A stretch of DNA of 10,043 bases from Barnesiella sp. (GTDB lineage Bacteria > Bacteroidota > Bacteroidia > Bacteroidales > Muribaculaceae), in assembly GCA_014801065.1 (NCBI GenBank), contig JAAVEX010000050.1, positions 1 to 10,043 on the forward strand. Direction: 5' to 3'. Made by a program: the position numbers and the translations under genes. Shown here piece by piece: positions 1 to 6,608 of the stretch. The notes under the pieces are model-generated. The model worked only from the letters and a program-made list of their open reading frames with translations. It had not been told where the DNA came from and did no database searches. The first letter of the stretch is position 1. Each line of letters starts with the position of its first letter.

Positions 1-28
1 AAATTTACTGAAAATCTATGACATGACA

Positions 29-71
29 AAGGCTTTCGCGCTGAATTTCAGCATGAAAGCCTTAATTTTTT
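29..71 (+). terminator. Intrinsic terminator of a plus-strand gene left of the window
   Basis: A perfect 9-bp stem (AAGGCTTTC at 29-37 with GAAAGCCTT at 55-63) is extended inward by a G·U pair, one mismatch and five more pairs (40-44 with 48-52) around an ATT loop. Six T residues follow at 66-71 on the plus strand. On the minus strand no T-run follows the hairpin, so it should act on transcripts entering from the left. The gene it serves lies outside the window. Confidence 0.8.
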
Positions 72-86
72 AGAGCTTAATTTATG

Positions 87-118
87 AAAAAAGGCCGCCT
101 AAACTTGTTAGACAGCCT
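87..118 (-). terminator. Intrinsic terminator downstream of nrdG
   Basis: The arms 92-102 and 108-118 pair over 11 positions around a 5-nt loop, and the minus-strand RNA then runs into a U-tract (complement of the A-run at 87-92). Two positions (96/114 and 98/112) are G·U wobbles in the minus-strand RNA but C·A mismatches in plus-strand RNA, so the hairpin is complete only for the transcript coming from nrdG, whose stop codon is 19 bp away. This is a strand-specific terminator ending the nrdD-nrdG unit. Confidence 0.85.
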
Positions 119-136
119 CGTTATATGGATAAATAA

Positions 137-631
137 TCAAAAATCTTGTTGCCAAAGGATTGTTTCGCCGGTCGCGCGCCAATGGCCTACGTCGATGAGC
201 CGTTGATTGCCGGATCCTCTGAACAGTAGCTTCGTGTCCCTATTGTGTATTTCAAATCGACCGTCGACTATCACATCCACATATTCAAGAATTGGCGAAA
301 GTCGGGATGAATTAACTATACTCTCGAATGTGTAACCGGTGTAGCACCATAAAGATTTACCGAGCCGTTTAATTTCAACTGCCAGTTCTACGAGCGTATC
401 GATCTGAAGGAGGGGATCGCCCCCGGAGAATGTGACGTTAAAATCATTTTCCTTGACAATTCCAATGAGCTCAGAAATTGTCATTAATTCTCCTGAATCG
501 GGAGGCCATGTCGATTGATTGTGACAGCCAACGCAATGATGTTCGCAACCGCCAAAATAAATAGAGGTCCGGAATCCCGGACCATCTACAGTGGTTCCAT
601 CCTTGATATCAACAACGCGGAGAGATTTCAT
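137..631 (-). CDS. nrdG: Anaerobic ribonucleotide reductase activating protein (radical SAM)
   Basis: NrdG is the cytoplasmic radical SAM activase that uses a [4Fe-4S] cluster and S-adenosylmethionine to put the glycyl radical on NrdD. The 164-residue product is close to the usual length of about 155. Cys29, Cys33 and Cys36 form the CX3CX2C cluster-binding motif, in the context GGCEHHCVGCHN. Near the N-terminus is the sequence DGPGFRTSIYFGGC, typical of NrdG and related glycyl-radical activases. Residues 68-74 (FSGGDPL) are the SAM-binding GGE-like motif. The ATG at 631 is taken as the start because it places these motifs normally; no good Shine-Dalgarno lies before it, as is usual in Bacteroidota. 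The gene sits 133 bp downstream of nrdD on the same strand. No TAnnTTTG-like promoter was found in that gap, so it is probably transcribed from the nrdD promoter. A pyruvate formate-lyase activase is less likely because the protein is short and adjoins nrdD. Confidence 0.95.
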   Translation of the reverse strand: MKSLRVVDIKDGTTVDGPGFRTSIYFGGCEHHCVGCHNQSTWPPDSGELMTISELIGIVKENDFNVTFSGGDPLLQIDTLVELAVEIKRLGKSLWCYTGYTFESIVNSSRLSPILEYVDVIVDGRFEIHNRDTKLLFRGSGNQRLIDVGHWRATGETILWQQDF

Positions 632-708
632 CAGTTTGGATCTTGTTTAACCTTTGTGAATATACAGTAAACCCTGTTATCGTAAATCTATTATATCTGC
701 AGCCGGAG

Positions 709-746
709 AGGTCGGAAGTGAGACATTAAGGTTTCACTCCCGACCT
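709..746. repeat. Long intergenic hairpin between nrdD and nrdG
   Basis: The inverted repeat 709-724 / 731-746 gives 16 paired positions around the 6-nt loop ATTAAG. There is one mismatch and one G·U wobble whichever strand is transcribed. Six consecutive pairs at the base (GGTCGG with CCGACC) make it stable. Neither side is followed by a T-run, so it is not a standard intrinsic terminator. It lies just past the nrdD stop and about 80 bp before the nrdG start, where it could protect the 3' end of nrdD RNA, mark a processing site, or lower nrdG expression. The role is inference. Confidence 0.7.
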
Positions 747-764
747 ATGAGCGACCATGCATCT

Positions 765-2972
765 TTATTTATGAACCACGCGATCGTTTAGTTCGGCAAG
801 CTTCGCATTGTTCCAGCGGTCTGTTGTACCAACGAGATACCCCGTGATACGCTGCAATTTATCAATTTTCTTGCCACCGCACTCAGGACAACATTCGAGC
901 GATTCACTCGCATCCTCATAGCCGCAGTCCATGCATCGATTACGGTTATGATTCACTGAGCCGTAACCGATGTTGTATTTATCCATAAGATCAACTATAT
1001 CAGATATAGCCTGTGGATTGTGGGTAGCATCTCCATCAATCTCAACATAGAAAATATGTCCACCTCCTGTCAACTCATGGTATGGAGCTTCTACAATTGC
1101 CTTATGTCGGGGCGAGCATTTATAGTAAACAGGGACATGATTTGAGTTGGTATAATATATTTTATCAGTGATCCCGGGCAAAATACCGAAGCTTTTGCGA
1201 TCGCGCGATGTGAATTTTCCGGAAAGTCCCTCGGCCGGTGTGGCAAGGATCGAAAAGTTGTGTTTATATCGTTCGGAAAATTCATTGGCCCTGCTTCTCA
1301 TGTGAGAAACGATTTTTAAACCGAGAGCCTGCGCTTCGTCGCTTTCGCCATGATGCTTACCCACAAGAGCAATAAGACATTCGGCAAGCCCTATAAAACC
1401 GATACCAAGAGTACCCTGATTGATTACACTTTCTATTGTCTGATTCTGATCAAGATTCTCGCTACCGGTCCATAGACGCGACATTACGAGAGGGAACTGC
1501 TTGGCAAGAGCCGTTTTCTGAAAATCAAATCGATCGCATAGCTGACGAGCAATAATTTCGAGTACCTGATCAAGCTTTGAAAAGAATCTTTCTATTCTTT
1601 CATTCTGATCCTTGATCATCATACATTCTATTGCAATCCTGACAATGTTGATTGTCGAAAAACTGATATTACCTCTGCCTACAGATGTTTTTTCGCCAAA
1701 TCTGTTTTCAAACACCCTGGTTCTGCAACCCATCGTTGCGACCTCATACTTATATCTTTCAGGATCGTCAGCTTGCCATTTTTCATGCTGATTGAATGTG
1801 GCATCAAGATTTACAAAATTAGGGAAGAATCTGCGAGCAGCCACCTTGCAAGCAAGTTTAAACAGATCATAATTTCGATCAGACGGAAGATAGCTGACTC
1901 CACGCTTTTTCTTCCAAATCTGAATCGGGAAGATGGCCGTAGCTCCATTGCCAACACCTTCAAGCGTAGAATTTAACAATTCACGAATTACGCATCTACC
2001 TTCAGCAGAAGTGTCAGTGCCATAGTTAATCGAGCTAAACACCACCTGATTGCCACCACGCGAATGAATCGTATTCATGTTGTGGATAAATGCTTCCATT
2101 GACTGGTGAACACGCTCAACGGTCATGTTCATGGCATGTTGAAGTAGTCGGTCGGTCCCTGAAAGTCCATCAAGCGAACGCTTCTCATAGTCTTCAATCG
2201 GACTGTCGTAATACCCTGAAAAATCTTCTCCCGACACTTTCTCCATTTTTTGCAACTCTTCGATGTAGGATGATCTCACAAAAGGAGCGAGATAAAAGTC
2301 AAAAGCGGGGATTGCCTGACCGCCATGCATCTCATTTTGTGCCGTTTCCAGTGAAATACAGCTGATAATGCTGGCTGTTTCGATACGCTTTGCCGGACGC
2401 GATTCGCCATGACCGGCAATGAATCCATATTTAAGTATGTGGTCAAGCGGGTGTTGGACACATGTAAGCGATTTAGTAGGGTAATAATCTTTATCATGTA
2501 TATGAATATACCCATTTCTCACGGCATCTCTCGCCTCTTGCGACAAAAGATAATCATCGACAAACGGTTTAGTGGTTTCGCTCGCAAATTTCATCATCAT
2601 ACCGGCAGGGGAGTCGGTATTCATATTTGCATTTTCACGCGTGACATCATTATTTTTAGCTTCTATTATCTCAAGAAACATATCGCGCGTTTTAGCTCTG
2701 CGGGCAATGCTTCTTTGATCCCGATAGGCTATGTAGCGTTTCGCCACTTCTTTTCGAGGACTCTGCATAAGTTCGAGTTCCACTCTATCCTGAATATCTT
2801 CAACGGTCATCCGCTCATCGCCGGAAACTCCGATGCGGTCTACGATCTTCTGAATTAGTGTTTCATCTTCACCAACCTCAGTCTGCAACATCGCTTTACG
2901 AATTGCAGCTTTGATTTTCTCCTCGTTATATCCGACTATGCGTCCATCGCGTTTTACGACCGTCTGTATCAT
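765..2972 (-). CDS. nrdD: Anaerobic (class III) ribonucleoside-triphosphate reductase
   Basis: NrdD reduces ribonucleoside triphosphates to dNTPs in the absence of oxygen, using a glycyl radical installed by NrdG. The 735-residue product is near the E. coli length (712). Residues 1 to about 95 form an ATP-cone regulatory domain that opens with VVKRDGR. The glycyl-radical barrel follows. Cys171 (in LTCVQHPLD) and Cys416 (in MGCRTRV) are the likely active-site cysteines by analogy with E. coli and phage T4 enzymes. At the C-terminus Cys680, Cys683, Cys695 and Cys698 form a zinc site, and RITGY (708-712) carries the glycyl-radical residue Gly711. The ATG at 2972 is preferred over an in-frame ATG at 3035: the protein then starts at the ATP-cone, and the extra 21 codons would cover a well-formed promoter at 3006-3036 and lack family character. 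It is first gene of an operon with nrdG. All key residues seem intact. Whether the reductant is formate or a redoxin cannot be read from this sequence alone. Confidence 0.97.
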   Translation of the reverse strand: MIQTVVKRDGRIVGYNEEKIKAAIRKAMLQTEVGEDETLIQKIVDRIGVSGDERMTVEDIQDRVELELMQSPRKEVAKRYIAYRDQRSIARRAKTRDMFLEIIEAKNNDVTRENANMNTDSPAGMMMKFASETTKPFVDDYLLSQEARDAVRNGYIHIHDKDYYPTKSLTCVQHPLDHILKYGFIAGHGESRPAKRIETASIISCISLETAQNEMHGGQAIPAFDFYLAPFVRSSYIEELQKMEKVSGEDFSGYYDSPIEDYEKRSLDGLSGTDRLLQHAMNMTVERVHQSMEAFIHNMNTIHSRGGNQVVFSSINYGTDTSAEGRCVIRELLNSTLEGVGNGATAIFPIQIWKKKRGVSYLPSDRNYDLFKLACKVAARRFFPNFVNLDATFNQHEKWQADDPERYKYEVATMGCRTRVFENRFGEKTSVGRGNISFSTINIVRIAIECMMIKDQNERIERFFSKLDQVLEIIARQLCDRFDFQKTALAKQFPLVMSRLWTGSENLDQNQTIESVINQGTLGIGFIGLAECLIALVGKHHGESDEAQALGLKIVSHMRSRANEFSERYKHNFSILATPAEGLSGKFTSRDRKSFGILPGITDKIYYTNSNHVPVYYKCSPRHKAIVEAPYHELTGGGHIFYVEIDGDATHNPQAISDIVDLMDKYNIGYGSVNHNRNRCMDCGYEDASESLECCPECGGKKIDKLQRITGYLVGTTDRWNNAKLAELNDRVVHK

Positions 2973-3005
2973 GATAATGTAAATTTTTAGTTCATTTTGG
3001 GATTG

Positions 3006-3036
3006 CAAAACTAATATTATAGTATGATATAACAAA
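3006..3036 (-). promoter_or_regulatory. Bacteroidota-type promoter of nrdD-nrdG
   Basis: Read on the minus strand, TTTG (3036-3033) is followed after 19 bp by TAGTTTTG (3013-3006), a full match to the Bacteroidota consensus TTTG-N19-21-TAnnTTTG. Transcription would start near position 3000, giving a leader of roughly 28 nt before the ATG at 2972. The start position is estimated from the consensus, not seen. Confidence 0.75.
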
Positions 3037-3071
3037 GAAAAAATCGAATTTTAACTTATTAATAATTATTC

Positions 3072-3152
3072 ATTTTAGACAACTTTGACACTCATACAAA
3101 ATCACTAAGTATTTATACCACTGCATTATATAGTTTTATTTTGGACAACTTT
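3072..3152. repeat. Pair of 15-bp direct repeats upstream of nrdD and the GH2 gene
   Basis: ATTTTAGACAACTTT (3072-3086) and ATTTTGGACAACTTT (3138-3152) match at 14 of 15 positions and start 66 bp apart. A second short repeat, ATACAAAA, occurs at 3094-3101 and 3203-3210, each followed within a few bases by a similar segment (CTAAGTAT and CTTAGGTAT). They may be binding sites for a regulator of either divergent gene or the decayed remains of a local duplication. In sequence this AT-rich, chance similarity is possible. Confidence 0.45.
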
Positions 3153-3273
3153 ACAGCAGATTAGAATTAAAAATATTTCTTTAAAAGAGAATTTTCAACC
3201 TTATACAAAACTTAGGTATCTCCGGTTTAAAAAAATTATGATATCTTGCTAAAGATAATTAGGATATTATGAT

Positions 3274-3281
3274 TATATTTG
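3274..3281 (+). promoter_or_regulatory. Candidate -7 element for the GH2 gene
   Basis: TATATTTG is an exact match to TAnnTTTG and ends 40 bp before the ATG at 3322, a sensible leader length. No TTTG stands at the expected distance upstream; the nearest candidate is TTG at 3246-3248, about 25 bp away. The -33 part is therefore weak, as might be expected of a gene that needs an activator. Confidence 0.5.
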
Positions 3282-3321
3282 CAGTATAACACATGAACTT
3301 ACATTACGAATTAACCATATC

Positions 3322-5814
3322 ATGAAACATTTCATATCAATCGCAGCCGCTCTTATTATCGCTTCGGGCTGTTATGCATCAGAGCGATCAGAAATACGTC
3401 TGAACAATGGCTGGAAATTTACACGCGAAGATTCACCCGAGTTCTCAAAACACGATTTTAAGGATAACAAATGGCAATCAGTCAGAGTGCCTCACGATTG
3501 GGCTATATATGGACCTTTCAGCTGGGATAACGACAGACAGAATGTAGCTATTACACAAGACGGTCAGAAGGAGGCAATGGAACATGCCGGTCGCACAGGC
3601 GGACTTCCGTTTGTTGGATCGGGATGGTATAGAACTGAGATCGAAGTGCCTGAGTTTACTGATGGTAAACGTGCCACACTGATGTTTGACGGAGCAATGA
3701 GCCATGCAAAAGTATATGTCAACGGAACTGAAGCCGGATACTGGCCCTACGGCTATAATTCATTCTATTTCGATATTACCGATCTATTAAAAAAGGGTGA
3801 GAAGAATTCAATAGCAGTTCGTCTGGAAAATTTGCCTGAATCATCAAGATGGTATCCCGGCGCAGGATTATATCGAAATGTTCATCTTATAGTGACTGAT
3901 GCGGCCCACATCCCCGTGTGGGGCACCTACATAACAACGCCTGAGGTAAACCGCGATTGGGCAAAAGTGGTTGTGAAAACCAAGATAGCATTGCCTGATA
4001 ATTCCGAAAAGTACACTCTGACCACTACTCTTTTTGACGATAAAGGAAACCGCGTTGCACAACAGCAATCCGAAATCAAGGATCTGGAATACTCAGACGA
4101 TGAAATGACACAAACATTCATTGTCAACACTCCCCGGTTATGGTCGCCCGACAGCCCGGCGCTCTACCGATGTGAATCAACCATCTCTGATGGGGCAAAG
4201 ATTACAGATGAATATAACACAACTTTCGGTATTCGCTCCATAGAAGTCAAACCAAACGATGGTTTCTATCTCAATGGTGAAAAGATTGTCTTCAAGGGAG
4301 TGTGTAATCACGCCGACCTTGGTCCGCTCGGAATGGCTGTTAATGATGCCGCTATCCGTCGTCAGATCCGCATGCTGAAAGAGATGGGGTGTAACGCGAT
4401 ACGCACATCTCACAATATGCCAGCACCGGAACTCGTAAAGGCCTGTGATGAAATGGGCATGATGCTTATGGCTGAAAGTTTTGATGAATGGAAAATGCCT
4501 AAAGTGAAAAATGGATACAATCTGCTGTTTGATGAATGGGCCGACAAAGATCTTACCAATCTAATCCGCCATTATCGAAACAATCCTTCGATCGTGATGT
4601 GGTGTATTGGAAACGAAGTCTCCGAGCAGTGGCATGAAGGAGGTGTTAAAACAGCTTATTATCTGCAGAACATCGCTCATCGTGAAGATCCGACACGCCC
4701 GGTCACTCAAGGTATGGATGGACCTGACGCTGTATTGAATAATAATTTCGCGGCTATAATGGATGTTGCCGGATTCAATTATAGGCCATTTAAATATCAG
4801 GAAGCATATTCCAAATTGCCACAACAGATTGTGCTTGGAAGCGAAACGGCCTCCACTGTTTCATCGCGCGGTGTCTATAAATTCCCTGTAGAGCGAAAAG
4901 CAATGGCTGTATATGATGATCATCAGAGTTCAAGCTACGATGTGGAACATTGCGGTTGGTCTAATCTTCCGGAAGACGATTTCATACAACACGAAGATTT
5001 GCCCTACTGTATCGGTGAATTTGTATGGACAGGCTTTGACTATCTCGGCGAACCAACCCCATATTATACGAATTGGCCGAGCCATAGTTCGCTGTTTGGA
5101 ATAATAGACCTTGCCGGAATTCCTAAGGATCGCTATTATCTCTATCGCAGTCACTGGAACAAAGACTCAAACACACTTCACATTCTGCCCCATTGGACCT
5201 GGCCCGGACGAGAAGGCGAGACTACTCCGGTGTTTGTCTATACAAGCTATCCTGAGGCCGAGCTGTTTATTAATGGTGTGAGCCAAGGACGCAGAAAAAA
5301 AGATCTGTCAGTGGCAATTGACAGCAGCTATACTGATGAAGCCCGAAAAAATTTCGAGCGCCAGAAAAGATACCGACTCATGTGGATGGATACTAAATAT
5401 GAACCGGGTAGCATAAAAGTCATTGCTTATGATGAAAATGGCAATCCGGCTGAAGAAAAAGAAATTCATACTGCCGGCAAGCCATATCGCATAGAATTGT
5501 ATGCCGATCGAACCGAACTGACTGCCAACGGAGAGGATCTCTCGTTTATCAATATCAAAGTGGTGGATAAGGACGGGAATCTATGTCCTGATGCCTCGAA
5601 CAAGATCACATTCAAGGTAAACGGAGCAGGATCTTATCATGCAGCCGCCAATGGCGATCCGTCGTCGCTGGAGTCATTTCAAGCAAACAAAATGAGCGCT
5701 TTCCACGGACAGTTGTCTGCAATAGTAAAAAGTTCGGAAAAAAGCGGAGAAATCTCATTTACCGCAACCTCACCCGGCCTTAAAAGCTCTACGATTAAAC
5801 TTCAATCAAAATAA
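3322..5814 (+). CDS. Exported glycoside hydrolase family 2 enzyme, probably beta-galactosidase
   Basis: This 830-residue protein is a retaining family 2 glycosidase that would cleave terminal beta-linked sugars outside the cytoplasm. Residues 1-19 form a signal peptide (K2, then a hydrophobic run, with a possible cut after CYA). Cys17 could instead be lipidated, but the lipobox is poor and no acidic surface-export signal follows. The domain order is a jelly-roll sugar-binding domain (about 25-205), an Ig-like domain (about 210-310), the TIM barrel (about 315-610), a DUF4982-like beta domain (about 637-720) and a C-terminal invasin/Big-like domain (722-830). Glu432 in WCIGNEVSEQ is the expected acid/base and Glu508 in VLGSETAS the nucleophile. 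The signature NAIRTSHNMPAPEL precedes the barrel core. This architecture in Bacteroidota is usually named beta-galactosidase, but glucuronidase or another specificity is not excluded. Only 20 bp separate it from the methyltransferase gene, so read-through is likely. No SusC/SusD genes are adjacent in the window. Confidence 0.92.
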   Translation: MKHFISIAAALIIASGCYASERSEIRLNNGWKFTREDSPEFSKHDFKDNKWQSVRVPHDWAIYGPFSWDNDRQNVAITQDGQKEAMEHAGRTGGLPFVGSGWYRTEIEVPEFTDGKRATLMFDGAMSHAKVYVNGTEAGYWPYGYNSFYFDITDLLKKGEKNSIAVRLENLPESSRWYPGAGLYRNVHLIVTDAAHIPVWGTYITTPEVNRDWAKVVVKTKIALPDNSEKYTLTTTLFDDKGNRVAQQQSEIKDLEYSDDEMTQTFIVNTPRLWSPDSPALYRCESTISDGAKITDEYNTTFGIRSIEVKPNDGFYLNGEKIVFKGVCNHADLGPLGMAVNDAAIRRQIRMLKEMGCNAIRTSHNMPAPELVKACDEMGMMLMAESFDEWKMPKVKNGYNLLFDEWADKDLTNLIRHYRNNPSIVMWCIGNEVSEQWHEGGVKTAYYLQNIAHREDPTRPVTQGMDGPDAVLNNNFAAIMDVAGFNYRPFKYQEAYSKLPQQIVLGSETASTVSSRGVYKFPVERKAMAVYDDHQSSSYDVEHCGWSNLPEDDFIQHEDLPYCIGEFVWTGFDYLGEPTPYYTNWPSHSSLFGIIDLAGIPKDRYYLYRSHWNKDSNTLHILPHWTWPGREGETTPVFVYTSYPEAELFINGVSQGRRKKDLSVAIDSSYTDEARKNFERQKRYRLMWMDTKYEPGSIKVIAYDENGNPAEEKEIHTAGKPYRIELYADRTELTANGEDLSFINIKVVDKDGNLCPDASNKITFKVNGAGSYHAAANGDPSSLESFQANKMSAFHGQLSAIVKSSEKSGEISFTATSPGLKSSTIKLQSK

Positions 5815-5834
5815 TATCCCGACATATTATATCA

Positions 5835-6608
5835 ATGGATTTAACAAACAATCTGCGAAAACAGATATTGTCGCTCAACGATACCAAACATCGTCGGGAG
5901 TTAAACATGTTTAAAGCAGAAGGTTCAAAGTGTGTATCAGACACCATCAGACATTTCGGATTGCGATATCTTTTGGCTACAAATAAATGGATTCATGAAA
6001 ATCCGGAGTTCGCCAAAGTCCCTGAATTGATACCAGTGACGCCAAAAGATATGGATCGACTTTCAACGATGTCGACTGCGTCACAAGTAATTGCGGTTTA
6101 CGATATTCCGGTGCGTGAGATGAATATCTGGAGCTTGAAAGATGAATTGATTTTGGCTCTGGACTGTGTACAGGATCCCGGTAACCTCGGCACGATCATA
6201 CGTACAGCTGATTGGTTTGGTATACGAACTATTCTTGCATCGAACGACACTGTCGATGTGTATTCTCCCAAAGTGGTCCAGGCCACTATGGGTGCAATTT
6301 CGAGAGTGGCCGTTCACTACTGTGATCTCCCATCTATTCTCGAATCCATGAATAATCATAAGATTTACGGTACATTCCTTGATGGCGAAAACTTATACAA
6401 AGCTGATCTATCTCCAACCGGAGTAATCATTATGGGCAATGAGGGTAGGGGAATTTCAAAACAGACTGCTGCCAAAGTCAACCGACGGCTGCTGATCCCA
6501 TCATACCCACCGGACAGTATCACCTCAGAATCGCTTAATGTAGCAACCGCTGCGGCAATTACCGTAGCAGAATTCAGAAGACAAAACGGATTAATCAATG
6601 GCAACTAA
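5835..6608 (+). CDS. TrmH/SpoU-family RNA 2'-O-methyltransferase
   Basis: The 257-residue protein belongs to the SPOUT superfamily and should transfer a methyl group from S-adenosylmethionine to a ribose 2'-OH in tRNA or rRNA. An N-terminal substrate-binding domain (about 1-95, including KHRRELNMFKAEGSKCV) precedes the knotted catalytic domain. All three SpoU motifs are visible: DPGNLGTIIRTADWFG from Asp114 with the likely catalytic Arg123 and Asn117; IMGNEGRGIS around Glu203; and ESLNVATAAAI from Glu232. The third motif has ATAAAI where many members have SVAAAI, a mild change. The start at 5835 lies 20 bp after the glycosidase stop, and the last 11 bp overlap the start of radA in another frame. 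This suggests translational coupling with radA. The exact RNA target cannot be told from the sequence; RlmB- or TsnR-like rRNA activity is possible. Confidence 0.92.
   Translation: MDLTNNLRKQILSLNDTKHRRELNMFKAEGSKCVSDTIRHFGLRYLLATNKWIHENPEFAKVPELIPVTPKDMDRLSTMSTASQVIAVYDIPVREMNIWSLKDELILALDCVQDPGNLGTIIRTADWFGIRTILASNDTVDVYSPKVVQATMGAISRVAVHYCDLPSILESMNNHKIYGTFLDGENLYKADLSPTGVIIMGNEGRGISKQTAAKVNRRLLIPSYPPDSITSESLNVATAAAITVAEFRRQNGLINGN

Larger units (their letters stand above)
2973..3321. other. AT-rich divergent intergenic region between nrdD and the GH2 gene
   Basis: This 349-bp stretch separates two divergently transcribed genes. It holds the nrdD promoter (3006-3036, minus strand), a candidate -7 site for the glycosidase (3274-3281, plus strand), and short direct repeats in between (listed separately). 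It is much richer in A and T than the flanking genes. No RNA gene or small ORF with coding character was found. Confidence 0.75.

Noticed and set aside
709..746. Intrinsic terminator of nrdD
   Set aside because: The hairpin is not followed by a T-run on either strand, so it is listed as a hairpin of unknown role.
2409..2858. A 149-codon open frame on the plus strand
   Set aside because: It lies wholly opposite nrdD, has no recognisable motifs, and its composition reflects the complementary strand of a conserved gene.
2973..3035. N-terminal extension of nrdD (21 codons)
   Set aside because: It covers a consensus promoter and precedes the normal start of the ATP-cone domain.
3041..3240. Mobile-element remnant or CRISPR-like array in the AT-rich gap
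   Set aside because: Only two copies of each short repeat exist, with unequal spacing, no transposase fragment and no terminal inverted repeats.
3322..5814. Membership of a polysaccharide utilisation locus
   Set aside because: No SusC, SusD, hybrid sensor or second glycosidase is present on either side within the window.
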